Below are positions 8,198-16,965 of a stretch of DNA of 64,000 nt, piece after piece. The notes under the pieces are model-generated. The model ran no database searches. It saw only the letters and a program-made list of their open reading frames with translations, and was not told the origin of the DNA. Source of the stretch: JBBQXH01 sp963710975 (GTDB taxonomy: Bacteria > Actinomycetota > Thermoleophilia > Gaiellales > Gaiellaceae); contig CAVQCG010000004.1 in the NCBI GenBank assembly GCA_963710975.1, forward strand, positions 496,001 through 560,000, in the 5' to 3' direction. The translations under genes and the position numbers were made by a program. The number at the start of each line of letters is the position of its first letter. Position 1 is the first letter of the stretch.

Positions 8198-9036
8198 GTG
8201 ACCTCCATCGAGACGTCGAGGGAGCGCGCCGAATGGGTCAGCGCACCCACCGAGATGAAATCGACCCCCGTCTCCGCGATCTCGCGAACCGTGTCGAGCG
8301 TGACGCCGCCCGACGCCTCGAGAACAGCTTGGTGGTCCGCGATGGCAACGGCTTCGCGGAGGAGCCGCGTGCCCATGTTGTCGAGCATGATCCATTCAGC
8401 GCCTGCGCCGAGCGCCTCGCGGAGCCCGTCGAGTGTCTCGACCTCGACCTCGATCGGGATGCCGGGCCGCTCTGAGCGGAGGCGTGCGACGGCGGGCGTG
8501 ATGCCTCCGGCGACGCGTAGGTGGTTGTCCTTGACGAGGATCGCGTCGTCGAGGCCGGACCTGTGGTTCCGACCGCCGCCGCAGCGCACGGCTTCCTTCT
8601 CGAGCGCACGCAGCCCTGGTGTCGTCTTCCGCGTGTCCAGAATGACCGCGCCCGTTCCCTCGACGGCATCGACGTAGCGGCGAGTGAGTGTCGCGACGCC
8701 AGAGAGCTGACCGAGCAGGTTGAGGGCCGTTCGTTCGCCCGTCAGCAGTGCTCGCACGGGGCCGTCGAGCCGTGCGACGACCGCCGGGGCGTCGTCGATC
8801 TCGCGCCCGTCTGCGACGGTGAGGTCGATCTCGACGCTCGGATCGAGCGTCGTGAAGACCGCGGTCGCGATGCCGAGCCCGGCAATTGTCCCCGGTTCCT
8901 TGAGGAGCAGCTCGGCGGTGCACGCAGTTCCCGGCCCGAACAGGCCGTCAGTCGTCAGGTCGCCCTCGCCGACATCTTCGGCGAGTGCAGCATCGATCAC
9001 CTGCTGTGCGGCTTCCCCAATAGTCGCTATGCCCAT
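8194..9036 (-). CDS. nadC: nicotinate-nucleotide pyrophosphorylase (carboxylating) NadC
   Basis: 280 aa, normal length. It converts quinolinate and PRPP to nicotinate mononucleotide. Motifs: EDVGEGDLTTDG at the N-terminus, ERTALNLLGQLSGVAT, DTRKTTPGLRALEKEAVRCG (PRPP/quinolinate-binding Arg/Lys/His region), ILVKDNH and EVEVETLDG. The ATG at 9036 lies inside the end of nadB (10-nt overlap) and its stop overlaps the nadA start, so the three genes are one operon. Confidence 0.96.
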   Translation of the reverse strand: MGIATIGEAAQQVIDAALAEDVGEGDLTTDGLFGPGTACTAELLLKEPGTIAGLGIATAVFTTLDPSVEIDLTVADGREIDDAPAVVARLDGPVRALLTGERTALNLLGQLSGVATLTRRYVDAVEGTGAVILDTRKTTPGLRALEKEAVRCGGGRNHRSGLDDAILVKDNHLRVAGGITPAVARLRSERPGIPIEVEVETLDGLREALGAGAEWIMLDNMGTRLLREAVAIADHQAVLEASGGVTLDTVREIAETGVDFISVGALTHSARSLDVSMEVT

Positions 9037-10421
9037 GGCTCGAGCGCCGGCTCCTCACCCGGCCGGTGGACGATGTGAACGGCGAGGCCGGGATCCTCGA
9101 TCGGATGGTCGATCCGGAAATGGCCGCCGCGGCTCTCGTTCCGGCGCAGAGCACCGGTCGCGATCAGCCGAGCGAGAGGATGGGACGAGCGCTCGAGCCG
9201 TTCGAGCCCCGCGGCGTCGCGAACGAGGCCGGCCTCCTGCCAGATCGCCCGACGGAGGTCCGGCGTGACAGGCGGGAGTGGCTCGGGCTCGCGCGGAGCG
9301 GGGAGGAGGCTCGGGAGACCCGGTTCGCCCAGCGCAGCGAGAGCGGCCCGCCTGGAGAAGACGAGGCACTCGAGCAGCGAGTTCGACGCGAGACGGTTGG
9401 CGCCGTGCACGCCGGTGCAGGCGCACTCGCCGGCTGCGTACAGGCCCGGGATCTCCGTGCGCCCGTCCAGGTCGGTGACGATTCCACCCATGGTGTAGTG
9501 CGCGGCGGGCGCGACGGGAATCGGTTCCGCACCCGGGTCGTAGCCCTGCGCTTCGAGCTTGGCAATCAGTCCTGAGAAGCGCCTGCGGTCGACCGGTCGA
9601 AGGTCGAGCAACGCGGTTCCGCGCGCGTCGATGGCGCGTGCCACGACATCGCGCGGCGCGAGCTCGTCTGTGAAGCGCTCGCCCTCTCTCGTCGAGCAGC
9701 ACGGCCCCCTCCCCGCGGAGCGCCTCGGAGAGCAGAAGGCCGTTTGTCGCGAGAACGGTCGGATGGAACTGGACGAACTCGAGGTCGGCGAGCGCGGCAC
9801 CGGAACGGAATGCGAGCGTGGCTCCGTCTCCGACGGATCCAGCGGGGTTGGTCGTCCGTTCCCAGAGGGCAGCCATGCCCGCCGGTTGCGAGGATGGTTG
9901 CGCTCGCAGCGACCGTCCCAGTGTCGGTCACGATGCCGACGCAGCGGTCGCCGGCCGTCCAGAGGTCGAGAACGCGCAGGCCGTCGGCAATCTCGATGTT
10001 CGTGCGCCGTGCCGCGTGCTCCGCAAGGGCCCGTGCGATCCGCTCGCCGGTCGCGGCGCCTCCGGCGTGGACGATGCGCCGGTGCGAATGACCTCCTTCA
10101 AGCCCGAGCCCCTCGTCGAACTCGACCCCCATCTCGGAGAGATCGACGATGCGCGCCGGCGCCTCCTCGGTGAGAACCCGGACAGCGCTCGGACGGCACA
10201 GCCCACGGCCGGCGGTGAACGTATCCGCCGCGTGCATGCGCCGGGGAGTCGCCGGCGCCGAGTGCGGCAGCGACCCCACCCTGGGCGAGCCAGCTCGACG
10301 ATGAGAGCACGGAGCCTTTCGAGACGACCTTCACGCGGGTGTCCCTGGGGACACTCAGAGCGGCGACGAGCCCTGCTATGCCCCCACCAACGACGATCAG
10401 ATCGGCGGTGTCCCTCATCAT
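9027..10421 (-). CDS. nadB: L-aspartate oxidase NadB, with three apparent frameshifts
   Basis: FAD enzyme oxidising L-aspartate to iminoaspartate, the first step to quinolinate. The N-terminus MRDTADLIVVGGGIAGL binds FAD, followed by SSSSWLAQGGVAAALGAGDS. The frame changes near 10240, giving HAADTFTAGRGLCRPSAV and GGAATGERIARALAEHA. It changes near 9880, giving GDGATLAFRSGAALADLEFV and QFHPTVL. It changes near 9690, giving RFTDELAPRDVVARAI, HYTMGGIVTDLDGRTEIPGL and GANRLASNSLLECLV. Together these make a complete NadB. Preserved motifs across all shifts suggest base-indel errors rather than a dead gene. The start is ATG at 10421 (10418 equally possible). It overlaps nadC by 10 nt. Confidence 0.85.
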
Positions 10422-10439
10422 CGAGCGGCTCGAACGTGG

Positions 10440-10466
10440 TAGTTTACGACCATTGATCGAAAACCT
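10440..10466. promoter_or_regulatory. candidate NrtR operator / nadB promoter
   Basis: TAGTTTACGA - 7 nt - TCGAAAACCT is an imperfect palindrome (7 of 10 positions match) between nadB and nrtR. On the minus strand TAAACT (10441-10446) is a plausible nadB -10 box lying inside it. The AT-rich character of this 84-bp gap contrasts with its surroundings. Assignment to NrtR is inferred from position and symmetry. Confidence 0.45.
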
Positions 10467-10505
10467 CGGAAAGAGTGTAGCAGTTCCAGCTCCACGGGCG
10501 AAAAC

Positions 10506-11201
10506 ATGAGCCGACCCTCGCATGTGACGCTCGCAGTCGTCCTCCAGGTGAGGGCCGGCCGGCTACAGGCGCTGCTCTGGCAGCGAGGTCAGGCGCCGTT
10601 CGCGGGGTTCTGGTCGCTGCCCGGAGGGTCGTTCGCGCCGGGAGAGACGCTCGAGACGTCCATTCGCAGGCACCTCGCGGCAAAGGTCGACGTGCGGGAG
10701 CTCTCGCACCTCGAACAGCTCGAGACGCGAAGCGATCCCGATCGCTTCCCCGGCGAGTGGGAGCTTGCGACGGCCTATCTCGGCCTGGTTCCGAGCGACG
10801 TCGACCCTGCGCTTCCCACCGACACGAGCTGGCACGCCGTCGATTCACTGCCCGAGCTCGCGTTCGACCATCAGGCGATCGTCCTCGCGGGTCGAGATCG
10901 GCTGCGGGCGAAGCTGTCCTATACGAACATCGGCTACGCGCTCGCACCGGCGGCATTCACCATCTCCGAGCTGCGCGATCTCTATTCCGCCGCCCTCGGC
11001 CACGAAGTGTCGGCCACGAATTTGCAACGGATTCTTGTCCGCCGCCGCCTCCTCGAGCCGACGGGTAGCCGCCGAGAGCCAGGGCGCGCCGGCGGGCGTC
11101 CCGCCTCGCTGTTCCGCTTCCGCGTTCGTCAGCTCGAGGTGACCGACCAGTTTGCCGTGCTCAGGCCGCCGGGAGCCACCGCCGGCAACGGACGCACATG
11201 A
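10506..11201 (+). CDS. nrtR: NrtR-type Nudix transcriptional regulator of NAD biosynthesis
   Basis: 231 aa. The N-terminal Nudix-fold domain (about 1-140) carries a degenerate box (GGSFAPGETLETSIRRHLAA) lacking the catalytic REXXEE, as in NrtR regulators that sense ADP-ribose/NAD-related ligands. The C-terminal winged helix (about 150-215) contains TISELRDLYSAALGHE and NLQRILVRRRLLEPTG. It is divergent from nadBCA with a shared 84-bp region, the classic NrtR arrangement, so repression of the quinolinate pathway is expected. Its stop overlaps the next gene as ATGA. No clear Shine-Dalgarno site is present. Confidence 0.9.
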   Translation: MSRPSHVTLAVVLQVRAGRLQALLWQRGQAPFAGFWSLPGGSFAPGETLETSIRRHLAAKVDVRELSHLEQLETRSDPDRFPGEWELATAYLGLVPSDVDPALPTDTSWHAVDSLPELAFDHQAIVLAGRDRLRAKLSYTNIGYALAPAAFTISELRDLYSAALGHEVSATNLQRILVRRRLLEPTGSRREPGRAGGRPASLFRFRVRQLEVTDQFAVLRPPGATAGNGRT

Positions 11202-11950
11202 ACCTCCGAGTCGTCACCTCCGCCGAGCGGCCGCTCACCGACGACGACTGGCAAGAGGCTTTCCAGTCGGTCTGGGCGGATTTCCTCTTTCACGATGCGA
11301 TGGTGCGCGAGCACTGGGATCGGCTCGAGGAGCACTTTGCCGACTATCAACTCACGCTTCTCGAAGACGAGCGCATCGTTGCCATCGGAAACACGATTCC
11401 CTTTGCCTGGGACGGAACCGTCGAGGGCCTGCCCCACGGGGTAACCGGAGTGCTTCCGCTTGCGATCCGCGGGTTCACCGACGGCGTTCCACCGACGACG
11501 CTGTGCGCGCTGCAGGCCATCGTGAGGCCTGACTGTCAAGGTCGCGGCTTGAGCACGCACGTGGTTCAGGCGATGTCCGACGTCGCGTCTCGCAACGACC
11601 TCGACTGCCTGGTCGCCCCGGTGCGGCCAACACACAAGGACAGGTACCCGCTGGCCCCGATGGAGTCCTACATGCGGTGGACCCGTGACGACGGACTTCC
11701 TTTCGACCCTTGGCTGCGCGTGCACCATCGCCTGGGTGCGAAGCTGTTGGGCGTCGCCGATGGCTCGATCGTGATCAGCGGTACGGTCGCCGAGTGGGAG
11801 GACTGGACTGGAATGGCCTTCCCCGAGAGCGGAGACTACGTCGTTCCCTCCGCACTCGTCCCCGTCCAGATCGACCGGGTACGGGACGAAGGCCGGTATG
11901 TCGAACCGAACGTCTGGATGCGACACGACGTCGCAGGAGGTGCTCGATGA
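11198..11950 (+). CDS. GNAT-family N-acetyltransferase
   Basis: 250 aa. The acetyl-CoA-binding motif A is visible as AIVRPDCQGRGLSTHVVQAM (about residues 108-127; QGRGLS fits Q/RxxGxG/A). N-terminal WQEAFQSVWADFLFHD and C-terminal YVEPNVWMRHDV frame the fold. The substrate is unknown. Translation is coupled to nrtR upstream (ATGA) and to the next gene downstream (ATGA), so the three genes are one operon and may share a link to NAD metabolism; that link is only inferred. Confidence 0.75.
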   Translation: MNLRVVTSAERPLTDDDWQEAFQSVWADFLFHDAMVREHWDRLEEHFADYQLTLLEDERIVAIGNTIPFAWDGTVEGLPHGVTGVLPLAIRGFTDGVPPTTLCALQAIVRPDCQGRGLSTHVVQAMSDVASRNDLDCLVAPVRPTHKDRYPLAPMESYMRWTRDDGLPFDPWLRVHHRLGAKLLGVADGSIVISGTVAEWEDWTGMAFPESGDYVVPSALVPVQIDRVRDEGRYVEPNVWMRHDVAGGAR

Positions 11951-12372
11951 GGGTCACGCTCATGCTCGCCGACTCGGCGCAGGCAGTCGAGGGAAAGCTC
12001 TACATCCTGGGCGGAGGCTGGTCGCTGGTCGGTCCAGACCCGACGCCCATGGCCATCGCCCTGAAGATCGAGGTCCCCTGGGACGAGACGAATCGGCGGC
12101 ACACGTGGAGACTCGAGCTTCTCGACAGCGACGGCGGGGCCGTGGCCGTGCCTGGTGACTCGGAGGAGGCGCCGATCGAGATCGGCGGCGAGTTCGAGGT
12201 CGGGCGCCCAGCCGGCGTCAAGCCGGGTACTCCTATCGACCTTCCGCTCGCCATCAACCTGACACCGCTCCCGCTCGAACCCGACGGTCGTTATGTGTGG
12301 AAGCTCTCGATCGACGGCCGCACCGAAGAGGACTGGCAGCTCGCGTTCTCGACCCGGCCGGTGGAGGTCTAG
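11947..12372 (+). CDS. conserved small actinobacterial protein (DUF6941-like)
   Basis: 141 aa. The N-terminal signature MLADSAQAVEGKLYILGGGW is that of a small beta-rich family of unknown function common in actinobacteria; I match it to DUF6941 from memory only. The remainder is predicted beta sandwich (WRLELLDSDGG, RYVWKLSIDG). There is no signal peptide or membrane segment. The start ATG overlaps the stop of the acetyltransferase gene. It converges with trpA, with 8 bp between stops. Confidence 0.65.
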   Translation: MRVTLMLADSAQAVEGKLYILGGGWSLVGPDPTPMAIALKIEVPWDETNRRHTWRLELLDSDGGAVAVPGDSEEAPIEIGGEFEVGRPAGVKPGTPIDLPLAINLTPLPLEPDGRYVWKLSIDGRTEEDWQLAFSTRPVEV

Positions 12373-12380
12373 TCCTCCGG

Positions 12381-13091
12381 TCAGGCGGCGATGCCGTCGA
12401 GCGCGTCTCGGAGCCCCGCGACGAAGCTCTGGAGGCCCTCCGGTCCCTCCGCCTCGGAGATCTCGATCGCACGGCTGCCGACGACGATGCCGTCCGCGAG
12501 CCGCGCGGCTTCGGCCGCCTGATCGGGTCCTGCGATGCCGAAGCCCGCGAGAAGTGGCACCCCCGTCACCGTCCGGGCGCGGCGGACGAGGTCGGGCAAT
12601 TGGGACGAGACACTCGAGCGCGCACCGGTCGTCCCGACGACCGAGACGAGGTAGAGCCACCCGTCCGTATGGGTCGCGGCGAGCGCGATCCTCTCGGTCG
12701 GCGAGGTCGGTGCCACGAGCTGCACGCGAGGGATCTCGGGTGCGGTCTCGATCGGGAGGTCCGCCACGATCAGGCTCGTTGCGCCGGCCGCGCTGGCATC
12801 AGCCCAGAAGCGCTCGTAGCCATGGGCTTCGAGGAGGGACGCATAGGTCATCGGGATCAGCGGCACGTCGACCCGCGACCGGATGTCTGCAAGGCACTCG
12901 AGACAGGCGCCCGTCCGCATGCCCCTCGCCAGCGCCCGCTCCCCGGCCAGTCGGATGACCGGCCCGTCTGCGAGCGGATCGGAGAAGGGAAAGCCGATCT
13001 CGAGGAGGTCGGCACCACCAGCCACAGCGGCCTCGGCAAGCTCCGGCGTCTCCCGGCCGGCCATGAGGTAGATCGAGAGTTGCTTACCCAT
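12381..13091 (-). CDS. trpA: tryptophan synthase alpha chain
   Basis: 236 aa, slightly short for the family (about 260). It cleaves indole-3-glycerol phosphate to indole, which passes to TrpB. GGADLLEIGFPFSDPLADGP contains the catalytic Glu/Asp region; PLIPMTYASLLEAHGYERF and GVPLLAGFGIAGPDQA complete the TIM barrel with the phosphate-binding loop. The start MGKQLSIY at 13091 overlaps the trpB end by 8 nt. The C-terminal tail EGLQSFVAGLRDALDG is typical. Last gene of the trp operon. Confidence 0.95.
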   Translation of the reverse strand: MGKQLSIYLMAGRETPELAEAAVAGGADLLEIGFPFSDPLADGPVIRLAGERALARGMRTGACLECLADIRSRVDVPLIPMTYASLLEAHGYERFWADASAAGATSLIVADLPIETAPEIPRVQLVAPTSPTERIALAATHTDGWLYLVSVVGTTGARSSVSSQLPDLVRRARTVTGVPLLAGFGIAGPDQAAEAARLADGIVVGSRAIEISEAEGPEGLQSFVAGLRDALDGIAA

Positions 13092-14226
13092 CGTGCTTCT
13101 CGGCCTCGAGGACGGACTGCAAGTCCTTGTCACCGCGGCCGCACATGTTGACCAGGACGACCTCCTCGTCGAGCTCCACCGCACGCGCCAGTGCGTGGGC
13201 GGGCTCGAGGGCCGGAATGATCCCCTCGCGCTCACAGAGGAGGTGAAACGCGAGGAGTGCCTCGGCATCGGTTGCGGTCAGGTACTCGACCCGCCCGGTG
13301 TCTCGGAGCCATGCGTGCTCCGGCCCGACGCCCGGGTAGTCGAGGCCTGCCGAGATCGAGTGCGCGTCGAGGATCTGCCCGTCCTCGTCGGCGAGCGTCG
13401 CAGACCGCGCGCCGTGGAGCACGGTCGAGCGGCCGCTCGTGAGCGATGCTGCGCCGGCCGCCTCGACGCCGATGAGCCTGACATCCGGGTCGTCGACGAA
13501 TCCGGCGAACATCCCGATCGCATTCGAGCCGCCGCCGACGCACGCCACCACGGCGTCGGGTAGGCGGCCGGCGAGCTCGAGCATCTGCGCACGGGCCTCA
13601 CGACCTATGACGGACTGGAGGTCCTTCACGAGCTCGGGATAGGGGGCAGGCCCGGCGCAGGTTCCGATCAGGTAGTGCGTCGTCTCGACGTTCGTGATCC
13701 AGTCACGAATCGCCTCGGAGAGCGCCTCCTTGAGCGTCTTCGTTCCGAACTCGACGGAACGTACCTCCGCCCCGAGCAAGTGCATCCGGTCGACGTTCGG
13801 CCGCTGGCGGCGCATGTCCTCGGCTCCCATGTAGACGACGCAGTCGAGCCCGAAACGGGCGCAGACCGTTGCTGTCGCGACGCCGTGCTGCCCGGCTCCC
13901 GTCTCGGCCACGATCCGGCGTTTGCCGAGCCGGAGCGCGAGGAGCGCCTGTCCGAGGGCGTTGTTGATCTTGTGCGCGCCGGTGTGATTGAGATCCTCAC
14001 GCTTGAGGTAGAGGCGCTTCCCAGGAACGAGCCTGTCGGCGACCGTGATCGGGCTCGGCCGACCGACGTAGGAGCGCTGGAGCCACTCCAGCTCTCGGTG
14101 GAACTCGGGATCCGCCCACGCGGCTCGCCAGCCCTGCTCGAGCTCGTCGAGCGCCGGGACGAGTGTCTCCGGCACGAATCGCCCGCCGTAGGGACCGTAG
14201 TAGCCAGGCGCTTCCGTCTGTGTCAT
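13084..14226 (-). CDS. trpB: tryptophan synthase beta chain
   Basis: 380 aa PLP enzyme joining indole and serine. GPYGGRFVPETLVPALDELE opens the protein; LKREDLNHTGAHKINNALGQ contains the PLP-binding Lys; ETGAGQHGVATAT, VACVGGGSNAIGMFAGF (phosphate loop) and SISAGLDYPGVGPEHA follow. The start is ATG at 14226, overlapping the trpCF stop as ATGA. It is the TrpB1 type that pairs with TrpA. Confidence 0.97.
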   Translation of the reverse strand: MTQTEAPGYYGPYGGRFVPETLVPALDELEQGWRAAWADPEFHRELEWLQRSYVGRPSPITVADRLVPGKRLYLKREDLNHTGAHKINNALGQALLALRLGKRRIVAETGAGQHGVATATVCARFGLDCVVYMGAEDMRRQRPNVDRMHLLGAEVRSVEFGTKTLKEALSEAIRDWITNVETTHYLIGTCAGPAPYPELVKDLQSVIGREARAQMLELAGRLPDAVVACVGGGSNAIGMFAGFVDDPDVRLIGVEAAGAASLTSGRSTVLHGARSATLADEDGQILDAHSISAGLDYPGVGPEHAWLRDTGRVEYLTATDAEALLAFHLLCEREGIIPALEPAHALARAVELDEEVVLVNMCGRGDKDLQSVLEAEKHDG

Positions 14227-15380
14227 CGCCGTGCCGCCTCCACGAATGCCCTCACTTTCTCGTGATCTTTGATTCCGGGCGACTCCTCGACGCCCCTGGC
14301 CGTGTCGACCGCCCACGGTTTCGCCGCCGCGATTGCCGCACCCACGTTCTCCGGGTCGAGGCCCCCCGCGAGGACGACCCGTCCCGCGGCCACCGCCGCC
14401 CGCTGCCAGTTGTCGTTGTCCTCACCGAGCCACGGAAGATCGAGGACGCGAGCGACAGCTTCGCCGTCCCGTAGCAGCACTGCGTCGCGGCTCCTGTGCC
14501 CGTTTTCCGCCCCGTAGCGCTGGACGAGGTCCGCGCCTGTCACCTCCACGTCGCCGACCACAACCGCGACCGAGAGCATCGTCTCGGGCACGGCCAGGAT
14601 CCCCGGGGCTCGCCTCGGGGTCTCGGCGAGGATGAACCCCGCCAGGTCTGCTCCCGCCTCGGCGGCGACCGCGACGTCCTCGTCGCGCGTCAATCCGCAG
14701 ATCTTGACGAGCGGCCGGGAGATCAGCTCGGCGAGCTTCGCTGCCGGGTCGGGCGCCTTCATCAGCGCCGAGCCGACGAGGATCGCATCGGCGCCGGCAA
14801 GCTCGGCGGCGGCACCTTGCGCCCGGCTCCAGATCCCGCTCTCAGCCACGACGACCCGGTCGCGCGGCGCCTGGGCGACCAGCTCGAGCTGCCTACGTCG
14901 GTCGACCTCGAAGGTTGAGAGATCGCGCGCGTTGATCCCGATCGGGTCGGCTCCGAGCCCGACGCCACGGGCCAACTCGGCGGCGTCATGGGCCTCGACG
15001 AACGCGTCGAGCCCCAGCTCGGCAGCTGTGGCGGCGAGGCGAGCCACCGTGGCGTCGTCGAGATCGCGCAGGATCAGGAGGATCGCGTCGGCGCCTGCAT
15101 CGGCCGCCTCGCGCAGGTGCTCCTCGCTCGAGAAGAACCCTTTCGCGAGCAACGGCAGCGAGGTGGCGGCGCGCGCTGCGCGCAGATCGTCCCAGCTCCC
15201 GCCGAACCGCTCGGCGTCGACGAGAATCGAGACTGCGGCGGCACCGGCCCGTTCGTACCCTGCGGCGATTGTCGCCGGGTCAGCCTCCGGGCGAAGGTCG
15301 CCCATCGACGGCGAGCGCCGTTTGACCTCCGCGATCGCCTGCAGGCCTGGAGCGGCGAGCGCATCCCGAAAGCGGGCCAT
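14223..15380 (-). CDS. trpCF: fused indole-3-glycerol-phosphate synthase / phosphoribosylanthranilate isomerase
   Basis: 385 aa with two TIM barrels. Residues 1-215 are TrpC (IAEVKRRSPSMGD with the catalytic Lys, LLAKGFFSSEEHLREA, VVVAESGIW). Residues 222-385 are TrpF (PLVKICGLTRDEDVAVAAEA, VVLAGGLDPENVGAAI, AVDTARGVEESPGIKD). The bifunctional order C-F catalyses consecutive steps from phosphoribosyl anthranilate to indoleglycerol phosphate. The junction PAAKLAELISRPLVKICG has no stop or frame change, so the fusion is real in the sequence. The TrpC part is short at its N-terminus compared with about 260-residue stand-alone enzymes. The start shares one base with the trpD stop. Confidence 0.93.
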   Translation of the reverse strand: MARFRDALAAPGLQAIAEVKRRSPSMGDLRPEADPATIAAGYERAGAAAVSILVDAERFGGSWDDLRAARAATSLPLLAKGFFSSEEHLREAADAGADAILLILRDLDDATVARLAATAAELGLDAFVEAHDAAELARGVGLGADPIGINARDLSTFEVDRRRQLELVAQAPRDRVVVAESGIWSRAQGAAAELAGADAILVGSALMKAPDPAAKLAELISRPLVKICGLTRDEDVAVAAEAGADLAGFILAETPRRAPGILAVPETMLSVAVVVGDVEVTGADLVQRYGAENGHRSRDAVLLRDGEAVARVLDLPWLGEDNDNWQRAAVAAGRVVLAGGLDPENVGAAIAAAKPWAVDTARGVEESPGIKDHEKVRAFVEAARR

Positions 15381-16399
15381 CAGGCGACGGCCTCGCGGGA
15401 GAAGGCGACGAGCGCTTCGAGTCGCGCCGCCGCGGCACCGCTCGCGATCGTCTCGGCGGCCATGTCGATTCCCTCCGGCAGGCTCCGCGCGTGCCCCGAT
15501 GCGGCGATCGCGCTCGCGGCGTTCAGCACCACGGCGTCCCGGCGCGGGCCCGGTTCCCCGGCGAAGATACGCAGGATGACGTCCGCGTTCCCGGCGGGCG
15601 AGTCCCCCGCGAGCTCCGAAGGCGCACAGCGTGGAATGCCGAGCTCGAGCGGGTCGAGCTCGAACTCGCGCACGGTGCCGTCAACGACCTCGGCGCAAAG
15701 GTTCGGCCCGGTCGGTGAAAGCTCGTCGATCCCGTCGGCGCCGTGGACGACGTATGCATGCTCGGCGCCGAGCTGCACGAGTACCTGGGCGATCGTCGGG
15801 ACGAGATCCGGTGCGTAGACGCCGACGACCTGTGCCTGGGCACCGGCAGGGTTCGTGAGTGGGCCGAGGACGTTGAAGATGGTTCTCGTCGCGAGCTCGC
15901 GGCGCACTGGCGCCGCGTGGCGCATCGCCGGATGATGCGAGGGCGCAAACAGGAATCCGAAGCCGAGCGTGTCGATCGACTCTTCGATCCGGCTCGGCTC
16001 GAGGTCGAGCCGGAAGCCGAGGGCCTCGAGCACGTCTGCCGACCCCGAGGCTGAGGAAACCGCCCGGTTTCCGTGCTTTGCCACGCCTGCGCCCGCGCCC
16101 GCCGCGACGAGCGCGGCTGCCGTCGAGATATTGAACGTGCGTGCGCCGTCGCCGCCGGTGCCGGCCGTATCGACCAGGTCGGTCCGCCGCGGATGCACCG
16201 CGAGCACGTGCCCTCGCATCGCCTCGGCGCAGCCGGCAATCTCGTCCGGCGTCTCGCCCTTGATCCGCATCGCGACGAGGAACGCTCCGATCTGGACCGA
16301 TGTCGCCTCGCCGCTCATGATCTGGTCCATCACCGCGCGTGCCTCGGAGCGCGTGAGGTCGCGACCGTCCATGAGGCGCGCGAGGGCTCGCTGGATCAT
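15380..16399 (-). CDS. trpD: anthranilate phosphoribosyltransferase
   Basis: 339 aa, standard size. It transfers phosphoribose from PRPP to anthranilate. The PRPP loop VDTAGTGGDGARTFNISTAA (about 75-94) and KHGNRAVSSASGSADVLEAL are diagnostic, and the helical N-terminal domain has SGEATSVQIGAFLVAMRIKG. ATG at 16399 overlaps the trpG stop as ATGA. Confidence 0.97.
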   Translation of the reverse strand: MIQRALARLMDGRDLTRSEARAVMDQIMSGEATSVQIGAFLVAMRIKGETPDEIAGCAEAMRGHVLAVHPRRTDLVDTAGTGGDGARTFNISTAAALVAAGAGAGVAKHGNRAVSSASGSADVLEALGFRLDLEPSRIEESIDTLGFGFLFAPSHHPAMRHAAPVRRELATRTIFNVLGPLTNPAGAQAQVVGVYAPDLVPTIAQVLVQLGAEHAYVVHGADGIDELSPTGPNLCAEVVDGTVREFELDPLELGIPRCAPSELAGDSPAGNADVILRIFAGEPGPRRDAVVLNAASAIAASGHARSLPEGIDMAAETIASGAAAARLEALVAFSREAVA

Positions 16400-16965
16400 G
16401 GACGCCTCAGGAAGCGCCTGCCGAGGTCCGGCCCGAGCGGGGTCAGAACCGACTCGGGATGGAACTGGATGCCGTCGACCGGGTACTCGCGGTGCCGGAC
16501 GGCCATCACCTCGCCGTCATCGGTGGTCGCGCTCACCTCGAGTGAGTCCGGCACCCGGACGGCCGCGAGCGAGTGGTAGCGGCCGGCCTCGAGCGGGCTC
16601 GGCAGGCCGTCGAAGATCCCCTGGCCATCGTGCTCGACGAGACTCGCCTTTCCGTGCACGAGCCGCTTGGCCTGGCCGACCTCGCCGCCGAACGCCTCGA
16701 CGATCGCCTGGTGGCCGAGGCAGACCCCGAGCGTCGGTGTCGTCGGCGCAAGCCGTTGGACGATGGCGATGGTCGCGCCGGCATCTGCAGGTCGCCCGGG
16801 ACCGGGGGAGATGACGAGGTGTGTCGGTGCCATGGCCTCGGCCTCATCGGCGTCGAGCTTGTCGTTTCGGATCACGATCACCTCGGCGCCCAGCTCCTGA
16901 AGGAGATGGGCGAGGTTGTACGTGAAGCTGTCGTAGTTGTCGACGAGCAGGATTCGCTGCTTCAC
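16396..16965 (-). CDS. trpG: anthranilate synthase glutamine amidotransferase subunit
   Basis: 189 aa class I amidotransferase. The nucleophile Cys is in LGVCLGHQAI (about residue 79) and the His-Glu pair in IQFHPESVL. It starts with RILLVDNYDSFTYNL after a GTG at 16965 that overlaps the trpE stop (GTGA). It supplies ammonia from glutamine to TrpE. A PabA role in folate synthesis is also possible, as for many TrpG proteins, but the operon position favours tryptophan. Confidence 0.95.
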   Translation of the reverse strand: MKQRILLVDNYDSFTYNLAHLLQELGAEVIVIRNDKLDADEAEAMAPTHLVISPGPGRPADAGATIAIVQRLAPTTPTLGVCLGHQAIVEAFGGEVGQAKRLVHGKASLVEHDGQGIFDGLPSPLEAGRYHSLAAVRVPDSLEVSATTDDGEVMAVRHREYPVDGIQFHPESVLTPLGPDLGRRFLRRP

